Assembly (NCBI GenBank): GCA_964393975.1
Contig: CAYMVO010000025.1
Coordinates: 1 to 12,119, forward strand
DNA length: 12,119 nucleotides
Direction of reading: 5' to 3'
Source: CALVNN01 sp964393975
GTDB taxonomy: Bacteria > Bacillota > Clostridia > Christensenellales > UBA1242
A program made the translations under genes and the position numbers. This document shows positions 4,785 to 12,033 of the stretch, piece by piece; the first letter of the stretch is position 1; each line of letters begins with the position of its first letter. Under the pieces are notes generated by a model. The model searched no databases. It saw only the letters and a list, made by a program, of their open reading frames with translations, and was not told the origin of the DNA.

Positions 4785-7664
4785 ATGAAAAGATTTTTAG
4801 TATTTTGTTCAATAATTGTTGTTGTAGTTGCTTTGGGCTACACGGTTGTTTTCTTTTTGCAAGACACCGAAAAGTTGAGAGTGGCATCTACATTGTATCA
4901 AATGAATGTTGGCGAAACCAACAGTCTTGAGTGGAAACTTGAAAAGGCAAAAGCGTCCACTACGGTATCTTATGAGATCGAAGAGGAAAGTAAGAGTGTT
5001 ATTCAATTAGATGAGAAGACTAAAGAGATGAAAGCGTTAAAGGGCGGTATTGCTACGATTAAGATAGTTACCAACAATTCCAATATTGCGGATGTGGCAG
5101 TAGAGATTCATGTTGGTGATGGTAGTAAAGAGTATCCTTATTATATTCGTAACGCGGGAGATTTGGCAAGTATAGGGGCTACGACAGTGTCGCAAGGCAA
5201 TATCAATCCTTTTAGAGTGGAAGATTCCTATATGCTCACCAGCGGTGTCTCATTGAGTGGTACTTGGGTGCCTATCAAGGGTGCTTTCACTGGTACCTTT
5301 TATGGGGAAGGGTACACTATTAGCGGTATGACCATTAATGGTGACGGTGAAAATGCTGGTTTGTTTGAGAGTATTGGGACAGGTGGCTGTGTACAATATG
5401 TCAATTTTGATGGCGCAAATATTGCAGGTAATTATAGTAATGCTGGTATTGTGGCGGGTAGTAATTCTGGTGAGATTAAAAATGTTTACATCATTAATTC
5501 TTCTATAACTAATACTAGGGAGGGTGCAAATACTGGTGCTATTTGTGGTCAAAACTTGGCAGTAGCTACGACTGCAGGCAATATTTCAAAATCTAGCGTT
5601 AGTTGTAAAGTGGATGGTAAAGGTGTAGTCGGTGGTATAGTAGGGTTGAATAAAGGCAGTTATGTTTACAACTGTTACACTAAAGAGGCTACAACTGTTA
5701 TAAACGGATCAGCTTCTGGTGTGGCTGGTGGTATTGTCGGTGAAAATACGGAATTGGATTCTACATTTGCCGTGGTGAAAGATTGTTACAACTTAGCTGG
5801 TGTTAGCAGTAGTAATACTAATGTTGGCGCTATTGCGGGTAAACATAATTATGATGATTCGAAAGATCCTAAGGTAATTAACCTTGTGGTTGGGTGTTAT
5901 TATGAAAGCAAAGAAGGTTTGGTGGCGGTCGTAGGATATAAGGATATTGAGCCTTCTACTAGTCAAGATGATCAATTCACTTCCGGTGTGATGGGTGCGG
6001 TTGGTAAAACATTGAATGAATTAAGATCGCAATCAAGTTTTGTTTCGCATATAAGTAAGTCTACTAAAAAAGCAATTGCTTGGGACTTTAACGAAGCGTG
6101 GAAGTTGGAAAACAATTCCACACCTAGCATCAATGCTGATGGTGCGGATATTAGGTTAAATTTAGGTTCGCTAAATATCGGTGGAAAAACTTTGATTGAT
6201 TCGGATGCCATGTCTAAGATTAATATGAATGGTATCTATACTATTGAAAGTGATATTGATATGGGTGGCGCTATTTGGGAGCCTCTTAGCGGAGTCATTT
6301 CTGCACCTTCAGGTGATAGAGTGGTAGGCTTTAGTGGCTATTTGTCTGGGACATGGCTAGAAGAAGAAGGAAGATTTACAAAAATTTACAACTTCAAACT
6401 CAGTGATAGCACGAATGCCGGTTTCTTTGATACGATAGAAGAGAATGGTGAGGTATGTAATCTTGTGTTTGAGGCGGTGACGACACCTAACGAAAATGGT
6501 GCAAATGTTACAAATTTTGGTATTGTCGCCGGAGTGAATAAAGGTAATGTGCATGATATTACAATTAGTGGTACTAGTGGTGTGAGCAAGATAAAGGTGA
6601 ATGGAGGGGAGAAGACTGTCAATGCAGGTGGCGTTGTTGGTTTGAATTCTGGTATCGTGACTAAGTGTTATGTGAATGATTTATATTTGACAAACACTGT
6701 CAATAATGTTGATATACCTACCTATGTGGGCGGTGTTGTTGGTCAAAACTGCAATTATGTTACATTCTGTGGCGTGAATAAATCAGAAATAAATAGAGTC
6801 TCTACCTATTATGGTGCCGTTGGTGGTGTTGTAGGTATAGCGAGCGAGACTTCGGTTTCGGAACCTGTTATCAGAAGTTGCTACGTTACAAATAGTGTGA
6901 CAATTACGGCAAATTACTCTTATACGGGAGGTGGACGTACAAATTCGTTTGCTGGACATGTAGCGGGTGGTATTGTCGGAGAAAACTGGGGCGATGTGTA
7001 TTATAACGCGTTTGCGGGTACTGTGAATGGCTTTGCCGTGGGTGGTGTCACTGGATATGCGAGAGACGATGTTTATGAAAACCAGACTACTATAAATAGT
7101 TTAATGAAAGGTTGTTTGGTTGGTGGTGTTGCTGGATATCAATCAGTTCCGGACGGTAGTGCAGATATATACAATAATAGTATAGAGGGTACACTTTTTG
7201 GGGTGGAGTATAATAGTGCAAATAAAATTGCCACTTATAAAGTGTCATCAGATGAAACATATAAGGCGGGCATAGTAGCAGGTGGTGGTATGGTATTCAC
7301 AGACGGCTCTCAGGTTTATGCGTACAACAACTTTATCAGTGTAAGTTTTGCGGGAGTTGGTGTAAACAAGGTGGCTTGTTGGGGTTTTGTAAGTAAAGGC
7401 TCTACGCAAAGACATCATAATGTTTTCAATACAACACTCGTTAAAGATACTACCGGTGAAAATTTGTGGGATTCGTTCTCGGGCTGGGCTAATAGTTTAG
7501 TTAATGCAAATGATGAAGGAAACGTGCAGTCTGGGGAAAACGATATAATAAGTTCGGACTATAAATCATTTAGAAATGCTGGATTTAGTGACAGTGTTTG
7601 GTGCTTGGATGCGACTGTAAATGAAAAGTTCCCAGTGTTATATAATGTGGTTAAAATGCCTTAA
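4785..7664 (+). CDS. Large GLUG-repeat, beta-helix-like cell-surface protein
   Basis: The 959-aa product has a long uncharged N-terminal helix (about 4-25) with no clear signal-peptidase site, so it is probably anchored in the membrane facing outward. Residues about 35-112 look like a bacterial Ig-like domain (Big_2 type; V-I-Q-L-D-E-K-T-K-E-M and G-G-I-A-T-I-K-I). Two tandem modules follow. Each opens with a segment like Y-P-Y-Y-I-R-N-A-G-D-L-A-S-I (117-130) or I-G-G-K-T-L-I-D-S-D-A-M (465-476) plus a G-x-W-V/E-P strand. Glycine-rich repeats of the GLUG type come next, with cores such as N-A-G-I-V-A-G, V-G-G-I-V-G-L-N-K-G, A-G-G-I-V-G-E-N, V-G-G-V-V-G-Q-N and V-A-G-G-I-V-G-E-N-W-G. Each core is followed by a short C-Y or V-Y strand, implying a parallel beta-helix. 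No LPXTG, S-layer homology or C-terminal anchor was seen. An adhesive or matrix role is an inference from the family. Confidence 0.82.
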   Translation: MKRFLVFCSIIVVVVALGYTVVFFLQDTEKLRVASTLYQMNVGETNSLEWKLEKAKASTTVSYEIEEESKSVIQLDEKTKEMKALKGGIATIKIVTNNSNIADVAVEIHVGDGSKEYPYYIRNAGDLASIGATTVSQGNINPFRVEDSYMLTSGVSLSGTWVPIKGAFTGTFYGEGYTISGMTINGDGENAGLFESIGTGGCVQYVNFDGANIAGNYSNAGIVAGSNSGEIKNVYIINSSITNTREGANTGAICGQNLAVATTAGNISKSSVSCKVDGKGVVGGIVGLNKGSYVYNCYTKEATTVINGSASGVAGGIVGENTELDSTFAVVKDCYNLAGVSSSNTNVGAIAGKHNYDDSKDPKVINLVVGCYYESKEGLVAVVGYKDIEPSTSQDDQFTSGVMGAVGKTLNELRSQSSFVSHISKSTKKAIAWDFNEAWKLENNSTPSINADGADIRLNLGSLNIGGKTLIDSDAMSKINMNGIYTIESDIDMGGAIWEPLSGVISAPSGDRVVGFSGYLSGTWLEEEGRFTKIYNFKLSDSTNAGFFDTIEENGEVCNLVFEAVTTPNENGANVTNFGIVAGVNKGNVHDITISGTSGVSKIKVNGGEKTVNAGGVVGLNSGIVTKCYVNDLYLTNTVNNVDIPTYVGGVVGQNCNYVTFCGVNKSEINRVSTYYGAVGGVVGIASETSVSEPVIRSCYVTNSVTITANYSYTGGGRTNSFAGHVAGGIVGENWGDVYYNAFAGTVNGFAVGGVTGYARDDVYENQTTINSLMKGCLVGGVAGYQSVPDGSADIYNNSIEGTLFGVEYNSANKIATYKVSSDETYKAGIVAGGGMVFTDGSQVYAYNNFISVSFAGVGVNKVACWGFVSKGSTQRHHNVFNTTLVKDTTGENLWDSFSGWANSLVNANDEGNVQSGENDIISSDYKSFRNAGFSDSVWCLDATVNEKFPVLYNVVKMP

Positions 7665-7764
7665 GTTTCTATTATCGGAAGTCAGAGGAAAGCAACGCAA
7701 CGCGGTATTTTCAAATGACTGATGTTTATTTAAACAGTGTCGCTAAAATAATTTGGTAGTGCGA

Positions 7765-7797
7765 AAAAACGTCTTCTGAATAAATGAAGGCGTTTTT
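7765..7797. terminator. Bidirectional terminator between the surface protein and ferritin-like genes
   Basis: A 12-bp stem with one U-G pair (7765-7776 with 7786-7797) encloses a 9-nt loop. The right arm ends in five T and the left arm begins with six A, so it serves both converging genes. It lies 100 bp after the surface-protein stop and 26 bp beyond the minus-strand stop. Confidence 0.85.
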
Positions 7798-7823
7798 GCT
7801 TTAATAGAGTGTTTTTTAAGTCG

Positions 7824-8111
7824 CTAATTATTTGATTGTTCTATAGCATTTAAAAATTCTTGGTGTCCTTTTTCTAGATGCATTATATATTCGGGTTTTA
7901 AATGTTCTAATAGCCCTAACAACATACCTATGTGTGTGAGCTCGTCGTTGCGTATTGCGGTAAAAATGTTTTTTGCGGTGTTATTGCTAGCATGATTTAT
8001 GTGGGTATCATATTGATATACTGCTTCTACCTCACCCATTAAATCTTGTAAAACAAGCATATAATCGTTTGATACGGTTGCTTTTTGTCTAATTATATTA
8101 TCATAATTCAT
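7824..8111 (-). CDS. Two-helix ferritin-like protein resembling the encapsulated-ferritin core
   Basis: This 95-aa protein is half the size of a classical ferritin or rubrerythrin and carries one ligand pair only: E27/E29 in G-E-V-E-A-V-Y-Q-Y on helix 1 and E57-x-x-H60 in N-D-E-L-T-H on helix 2. It must dimerise to complete a four-helix di-metal site. From memory, Rhodospirillum rubrum EncFtn uses E32, E62 and H65. The spacing (30 and 33) is identical here, and the equivalents of its E34 and Y39 are present as E29 and Y34. The downstream M-L-L-G-L-L-E and P-E-Y-I-M-H-L also fit. No encapsulin-targeting tail is evident at the C-terminus (F-L-N-A-I-E-Q-S-N-N), and no encapsulin gene is in view. 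Iron oxidation or redox defence is an inference. AAGGAGT (8118-8124) precedes the start. Confidence 0.78.
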   Translation of the reverse strand: MNYDNIIRQKATVSNDYMLVLQDLMGEVEAVYQYDTHINHASNNTAKNIFTAIRNDELTHIGMLLGLLEHLKPEYIMHLEKGHQEFLNAIEQSNN

Positions 8112-8180
8112 AGTAAAACTCCTTTAATTAATAGTAATATATATGTAAAATCTCTAAAATAAGCCACAAAAACATTAATA

Positions 8181-8202
8181 AATGATTGTAAAATGATTGC
8201 AA
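8181..8202. repeat. Tandem 11-bp repeat at the secA promoter
   Basis: AATGATTGTAA (8181-8191) is followed directly by AATGATTGCAA (8192-8202), differing at one base. The first copy contains the -35 box of the secA promoter and the second lies in its spacer. It may be a paired binding site on one face of the helix, or a chance slippage product in A/T-rich DNA. Confidence 0.7.
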
Positions 8203-8214
8203 ATTTGTTATACT
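8186..8214 (+). promoter_or_regulatory. Sigma-A-type promoter of secA
   Basis: TTGTAA (8186-8191) and TATACT (8209-8214) are 17 bp apart. The predicted start is about 8221, leaving a leader of about 36 nt. A second A/T-rich box at about 8221-8226 could act as an alternative -10 with TTGCAA (8197-8202). Confidence 0.75.
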
Positions 8215-8256
8215 ACTATATATTATAAAAGAGATTTTGATTTTTAGGAGATAAAA

Positions 8257-10911
8257 ATGGGATTATTTAGTTCGGATAATACTCGCAATTTAAAAAAGTT
8301 AAATAAAATTGCGGTAAAGGTGGAGGCGTTAGCGGATAAATACGCTAGTCTCACCGATGATGAGTTGCGTGCACAGACTGATGTTTTGCGTGAGCGTTTA
8401 AAAAATGGTGAGACTACGGATAATATCTTACCTGATGCGTTTGCGGTTTGTCGTGAGGCGAGCAGTCGTGTGCTCAATATGAGACACTTTCATGTGCAGA
8501 TACTAGGTGGTATAGTATTACATCAAGGGCGTATAGCTCAGATGAATACTGGAGAAGGTAAGACTTTGGTCGCTACTTTACCGGCGTATCTAAACGCGCT
8601 TACCGGTAAACCAGTTTATATTGTTACGGTTAATGAATACCTTGCAAAGACGCAAGCTGAGTGGATGAGTAAACTGTACAACTTTTTAGGGCTTAGTGTT
8701 GGTGTGGCGCTCAGTGATGCTTCACCTGACGCAAAGAGATATGCGTACTCTTGCGATATTACCTATGTAACTAACAACGAACTCGGTTTTGATTATTTGC
8801 GTGATAATATGGTGATAGATATCAAGCAACGTGTTTTGAGGGAACTTAGTTATGGTATTGTGGATGAGGTGGATAGTATTTTGATTGATGAATCACGTAC
8901 ACCTCTTATCATTAGCGGTCGTGGTATGAAGGATAGTGCTGACTACGAGAGGGCAGATAGATTTGTTAAGTCACTCGATGATGAGGATTACATTATCAAT
9001 GAAGAACATAAAACTATTGTGTTAAGTGATTTAGGCGTGGAGAAAGCAGAGCGTTTTTATAATATGGAAAACATTGGCGATGTAGAAAATATGGAGACAA
9101 ACCACTATATTAATAATGCGCTTAAAGCAAACTACATTATGAAGCTAGATTCCAACTATATGGTGCAAGACGACGAGGTTATTATTGTTGATGAGTTTAC
9201 AGGACGTGCTATGGCGGGTAGGCGATATAGTGACGGCTTACACCAAGCAATCGAAGCAAAAGAGGGTGTGAAAATTCGCGAAGAAAATAAAGCGATAGCG
9301 ACAATTACATTCCAAAATTTATTTAGATTGTTTAAAAGACTATCCGGTATGACTGGTACGGCGAAGACCGAGGAGACAGAGTTTAATAAGATATACAGTC
9401 TAGACGTGGTGGTGATTCCTACAAACCTACCAATGATTAGAAAAGATTATCCTGATGTGATTTATAAGACAAACCAAGCAAAAGTAAACGCCATTGTGGA
9501 AGAGATTGTGCGCGTTCACGAGACCGGTCAACCTATTTTGGTCGGTACGACTACCATTGAAAAAAGTGAGGAAATTAGCAACGCTTTAAAACGTCGTAAG
9601 ATTAAGCATCACGTTTTGAACGCAAAAAGTTTGCAATTAGAAGGCGAGTTGGTTGCGCAGGCGGGTAGATTAGGTACGGTGACTGTTTCAACAAATATGG
9701 CGGGACGTGGTACGGATATTTTGTTGGGTGGAAACCCTGACTTTTTGGCTATAAAGAAACTCCGTGATGAGGGGTATGATGATAATGTCATTAATCTTGC
9801 AAGGTCGTACAATCAAAACAAGACTGAGAATGCTAAAATTGTAGAAGAAAAATATAATAAGTATTATAAGGAATTCAAGGAAATCACTGATAAGGAAAAG
9901 GAACAAGTCAAGGCTTTAGGCGGTTTGTATGTTCTTGGTACTGAGAGACACGAAAGCCGTCGTATAGACAACCAGCTTCGCGGACGTGCAGGGCGTCAAG
10001 GTGATCCAGGTGTATCTGTGTTTTACATTTCGCTAGAAGATGACCTTGCTAGGAGGTTTGGTGGTGATGCAATGCGCGATATGGCTAATAGATTTAAAAT
10101 AGCTGACGATGTACCTTTTCAATTAAAGATTTTGTCTAATATGATTGAGAAAGCTCAAAAGAAAATTGAGATACAAAACTTTGCGATTCGTAGAGAATTG
10201 ATTCAATATGATGATGTGTTAAATCTACAGAGAAAATCTATATATGAACAACGTAACCAAGTGTTAGACGGATTGGATATGCGCCCTCAAATTATTGATT
10301 TTTTCCGTAAAACTACCGACGCTATTGTTTATGGGTATTTGGATGAGGAAAAACCATATTTTGAATGGAATCTAGACGATATAAATGTTGAGTTGGAAAA
10401 TGGTTTGTTACCAAAAGGCACAAATCTAATTGATGAGAAGTTTGTAGAAGATTTGGATGTCAATGAGGTCGCGGACAAAGTGTATGATTATGTAATGAAA
10501 CTTTACAATGAAAAAATTGCTATTGCCGATGAGCAAAAGATAGACTTTTCTATTGTGGAGCGTTTGATACTACTTAAAGTGGTTGATACTCTTTGGATTG
10601 ACCATATAGACAATATGACCTTGTTGAGAAGTGATGTTTCACTTCGTGGTTACGCACAACAAAGCCCAGTCTCGGTTTATAAACGCGATGGTATGAAAAT
10701 GTTTGATGATATGATTGAGAAGATTTGGCATGATGTTTCCTGTGCGCTTTTAAATGTTAATATTGAGCGTGCGCCTCAAAGCCCTCAACCAGTCGCTCGA
10801 CCAGTGTTTATTCAAAAGACTATTGTTCATGATGAGCCTACTGTCGGACGCAACGATGCTTGCCCTTGTGGAAGTGGTAAGAAATATAAAAATTGTTGTG
10901 GTAATAAATAA
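8257..10911 (+). CDS. secA: Preprotein translocase ATPase SecA
   Basis: SecA drives secretory proteins through SecYEG by ATP hydrolysis at the cytoplasmic membrane. The 884-aa protein is full length for the family. Nucleotide-binding domain 1 has Walker A M-N-T-G-E-G-K-T (96-103) and Walker B/DEAD box D-E-V-D (203-206) followed by S-I-L-I-D-E-S-R-T-P. The preprotein cross-linking region follows, then S-G-M-T-G-T-A-K-T-E from residue 363. Nucleotide-binding domain 2 has S-T-N-M-A-G-R-G-T-D-I (about 485) and G-R-A-G-R-Q-G-D-P-G (about 575). The C-terminal tail ends in a zinc-binding C-x-C-x8-C-C (C869, C871, C880, C881), used for SecB and lipid contact in other species. AGGAGA precedes ATG 8257 at normal spacing. 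It is transcribed alone from its own promoter to its own terminator; prfB, a common neighbour in Firmicutes, is absent here. Confidence 0.98.
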   Translation: MGLFSSDNTRNLKKLNKIAVKVEALADKYASLTDDELRAQTDVLRERLKNGETTDNILPDAFAVCREASSRVLNMRHFHVQILGGIVLHQGRIAQMNTGEGKTLVATLPAYLNALTGKPVYIVTVNEYLAKTQAEWMSKLYNFLGLSVGVALSDASPDAKRYAYSCDITYVTNNELGFDYLRDNMVIDIKQRVLRELSYGIVDEVDSILIDESRTPLIISGRGMKDSADYERADRFVKSLDDEDYIINEEHKTIVLSDLGVEKAERFYNMENIGDVENMETNHYINNALKANYIMKLDSNYMVQDDEVIIVDEFTGRAMAGRRYSDGLHQAIEAKEGVKIREENKAIATITFQNLFRLFKRLSGMTGTAKTEETEFNKIYSLDVVVIPTNLPMIRKDYPDVIYKTNQAKVNAIVEEIVRVHETGQPILVGTTTIEKSEEISNALKRRKIKHHVLNAKSLQLEGELVAQAGRLGTVTVSTNMAGRGTDILLGGNPDFLAIKKLRDEGYDDNVINLARSYNQNKTENAKIVEEKYNKYYKEFKEITDKEKEQVKALGGLYVLGTERHESRRIDNQLRGRAGRQGDPGVSVFYISLEDDLARRFGGDAMRDMANRFKIADDVPFQLKILSNMIEKAQKKIEIQNFAIRRELIQYDDVLNLQRKSIYEQRNQVLDGLDMRPQIIDFFRKTTDAIVYGYLDEEKPYFEWNLDDINVELENGLLPKGTNLIDEKFVEDLDVNEVADKVYDYVMKLYNEKIAIADEQKIDFSIVERLILLKVVDTLWIDHIDNMTLLRSDVSLRGYAQQSPVSVYKRDGMKMFDDMIEKIWHDVSCALLNVNIERAPQSPQPVARPVFIQKTIVHDEPTVGRNDACPCGSGKKYKNCCGNK

Positions 10912-10920
10912 TTATATGTA

Positions 10921-10959
10921 AAAAAGCACCTATTGCAAAATGTGGGTGCTTTTTGTTTT
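10921..10959. terminator. Terminator of secA, likely bidirectional
   Basis: A 12-bp stem with one U-G pair (10921-10932 with 10943-10954) encloses a 10-nt loop and ends in TTTTTGTTTT. The A-run on the left side (10920-10925) gives a six-base U tract on the minus strand, so it could also stop transcripts entering from the phosphoesterase gene to the right. Confidence 0.9.
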
Positions 10960-10979
10960 GCGTAAAATTAACAATATTT

Positions 10980-11007
10980 TTGACTTTACATATACTGACT
11001 ATATAAT
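10980..11007 (+). promoter_or_regulatory. Sigma-A-type promoter of the DUF3343 gene
   Basis: TTGACT (10980-10985) and TATAAT (11002-11007) are 16 bp apart, directly upstream of the gene. The predicted start is about 11014, so the leader is only about 12 nt and begins at the weak AGGGTGAT ribosome binding site. Confidence 0.8.
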
Positions 11008-11025
11008 AAGGTATAGGGTGATGTT

Positions 11026-11295
11026 ATGGAGGTTTACATTTTAGCAGTTTTTAGGTCACGCACACAAACTACGCTTTTTGACAGGTTACTTAGGTCTTAC
11101 CGTATACCAGTGAGTGTTGTGAGTGTCCCTAGTTCTTTGCAGGTCGGGTGTAGTGTGGGGGTTAAGATACCTATTAGTTACTTAAATAGTGCATTAGCTC
11201 TTTTTAAGCGTCGGTATTTTGACTCGTTTGTTGGGTTTTATAAAATCACAAAAATAGATGGACGAACTGCGGTTACGCCTGTTGTTAAGGGCTAA
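11026..11295 (+). CDS. DUF3343 protein, putative Se/S carrier-like
   Basis: The 89-aa product matches DUF3343, annotated in databases as a putative Se/S carrier-like family: Y-I-L-A-V-F-R-S-R-T-Q-T (4-15), R-I-P-V-S-V-V-S-V-P (26-35) and the conserved cysteine in V-G-C-S-V-G-V-K-I (C42 within 40-48). The cysteine is thought to carry sulfur or selenium, but a direct function has not been settled as far as I know. Family members often sit near cysteine desulfurase or selenium-metabolism genes; none is present here. AGGGTGAT (11014-11021) lies close to ATG 11026. The gene is transcribed alone. Its TAA overlaps the stop of the convergent phosphoesterase gene, and its terminator lies inside that gene. 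Confidence 0.82.
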   Translation: MEVYILAVFRSRTQTTLFDRLLRSYRIPVSVVSVPSSLQVGCSVGVKIPISYLNSALALFKRRYFDSFVGFYKITKIDGRTAVTPVVKG

Positions 11296-11765
11296 AAGTC
11301 GTACGGTTGTTCAAAAACTTCGGCTTTTATTTTTTCGTTTTCAATTGTTATGATTGCGTAAGTACGGGTTCCGTTATGTTCTTCCCCGTAAAACCCAGGG
11401 TTTATATATAACACTCGACCTATGCGTTTTATGCTATCTGTCGCTATACCAGAATATATTACTACATCTATATCTCGACCTTTTGCGTACTCGCACATTT
11501 CTTTTAGCGGATCAAAATATTGAAATCCGTTAATAATATGAAAATTAAATCCGCCAATTTTTGTACGTACAAACTCAGGTTTTGTGTGATACTTGTCATA
11601 TTTTCCCTTTATCACTATTGGAGGAAACTTGTATTTAATGGGTAATGATTCAAAATCGGCGACGTAATCGCCTAGAAAAATCACTCTATCATACACTTCT
11701 CTTTTTAATAAATACTCTAGACCATTTCGTCTACCATGTGAATGTGATATTACAATTATTCTCAT
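11292..11765 (-). CDS. Degenerate YfcE-family metallophosphoesterase homologue, probably inactive
   Basis: The 157-aa product aligns along its length with YfcE/MJ0936-type calcineurin-like phosphodiesterases, but most active-site motifs are altered. The usual S-D-T-H-G is S-H-S-H-G (7-11; metal Asp lost). L-G-D is kept (31-33). R-G-N-C-D is K-G-K-Y-D (53-57; catalytic Asn to Lys55). T-H-G-H is I-N-G-F (78-81). G-H-T-H is S-G-I-A (105-108). The stretch from D100 through N-P-G (122-124) aligns without gaps, so the losses are real substitutions in an intact frame. It is therefore likely a pseudo-enzyme with a binding or regulatory role. The start is ATG 11763-11765: the longer frame from a TTG at 11801 would begin inside the promoter. 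No Shine-Dalgarno site is seen, and transcription probably starts at or next to the ATG. Its TAG overlaps the DUF3343 TAA. Confidence 0.82.
   Translation of the reverse strand: MRIIVISHSHGRRNGLEYLLKREVYDRVIFLGDYVADFESLPIKYKFPPIVIKGKYDKYHTKPEFVRTKIGGFNFHIINGFQYFDPLKEMCEYAKGRDIDVVIYSGIATDSIKRIGRVLYINPGFYGEEHNGTRTYAIITIENEKIKAEVFEQPYDF
11293..11335 (+). terminator. Terminator of the DUF3343 gene, inside the opposing coding sequence
   Basis: A 9-bp stem with one U-G pair (11293-11301 with 11321-11329) begins at the DUF3343 stop codon, has a 19-nt loop, and is followed by six T (11330-11335). It works only on the plus strand: on minus no T-run follows. All of it is also codons of the last residues of the phosphoesterase homologue. 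Confidence 0.75.
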
Positions 11766-11772
11766 ATAAATT

Positions 11773-11801
11773 ATTATATCATATATATAATATGAAAGCA
11801 A
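11773..11801 (-). promoter_or_regulatory. Promoter of the phosphoesterase homologue, giving a leaderless mRNA
   Basis: On the minus strand TTGCTT (11796-11801) and TATAAT (11773-11778) are 17 bp apart. Only seven bases (11766-11772) separate the -10 box from the ATG, so transcription should begin within a base or two of the start codon. This fits the absence of a Shine-Dalgarno site. Confidence 0.75.
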
Positions 11802-12004
11802 ATAAAAATATCTGAATTTAAAAATTTATCGCTATTTATTGTGCTGAGTTTTTTAAATAAGAAATTTGCAAGTTTTGTCTTAAAATTTAAATATTTTTCA
11901 TTATAAAAGCGAGTAATTTACAAACACACGGATAGTTGTATGGAGAGTAGGGGAGTAGAGTGGGAAAAAAGGTAAAAAAAAGAAAAAATTTTTTTAAAAA
12001 AGTG
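11802..12004. other. Gene-free A/T-rich stretch with a purine-rich tract
   Basis: No coding frame is visible on either strand. Bases 11942-11988 are nearly all purine on the plus strand (four T in 47), shifting from G-rich (GGGGAG, GTGGG) to A-rich. Bases 11981-12000 form A-tract/T-tract/A-tract DNA just before the -35 box at 12005, which resembles an UP element and is probably intrinsically bent. Confidence 0.6.
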
Positions 12005-12033
12005 TTGACAATAATAAAAGTGTGTGGTAATAT
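12005..12033 (+). promoter_or_regulatory. Strong sigma-A promoter with UP-like element and extended -10, reading out of the window
   Basis: TTGACA (12005-12010) and TAATAT (12028-12033) are 17 bp apart, with TG at 12025-12026 forming an extended -10. A-tracts and T-tracts lie directly upstream. This is the combination seen at highly expressed operons such as rRNA or ribosomal genes; the gene it drives is beyond 12119. Confidence 0.88.

Noticed and set aside
4718..4930. 70-aa plus-strand frame beginning before the surface-protein gene
   Set aside because: It starts inside the -35 region, lacks a ribosome binding site and is out of frame with the 959-aa gene it overlaps.
5250..6622. Several minus-strand frames of 60-100 aa inside the surface-protein gene
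   Set aside because: They are mirror frames of repetitive Gly/Val/Asn codons, with no ribosome binding sites and low-complexity Thr/Ile-rich products.
8112..8180. Sigma-A promoter for the ferritin-like gene
   Set aside because: Only weak partial boxes were found in very A/T-rich DNA on the minus strand (for example TTGTGG with a poorly spaced TATATA), not enough to call.
11766..11801. 12-residue N-terminal extension of the phosphoesterase homologue
   Set aside because: It coincides with the promoter boxes, and family alignment begins at M-R-I-I-V-I-S (ATG 11763-11765).
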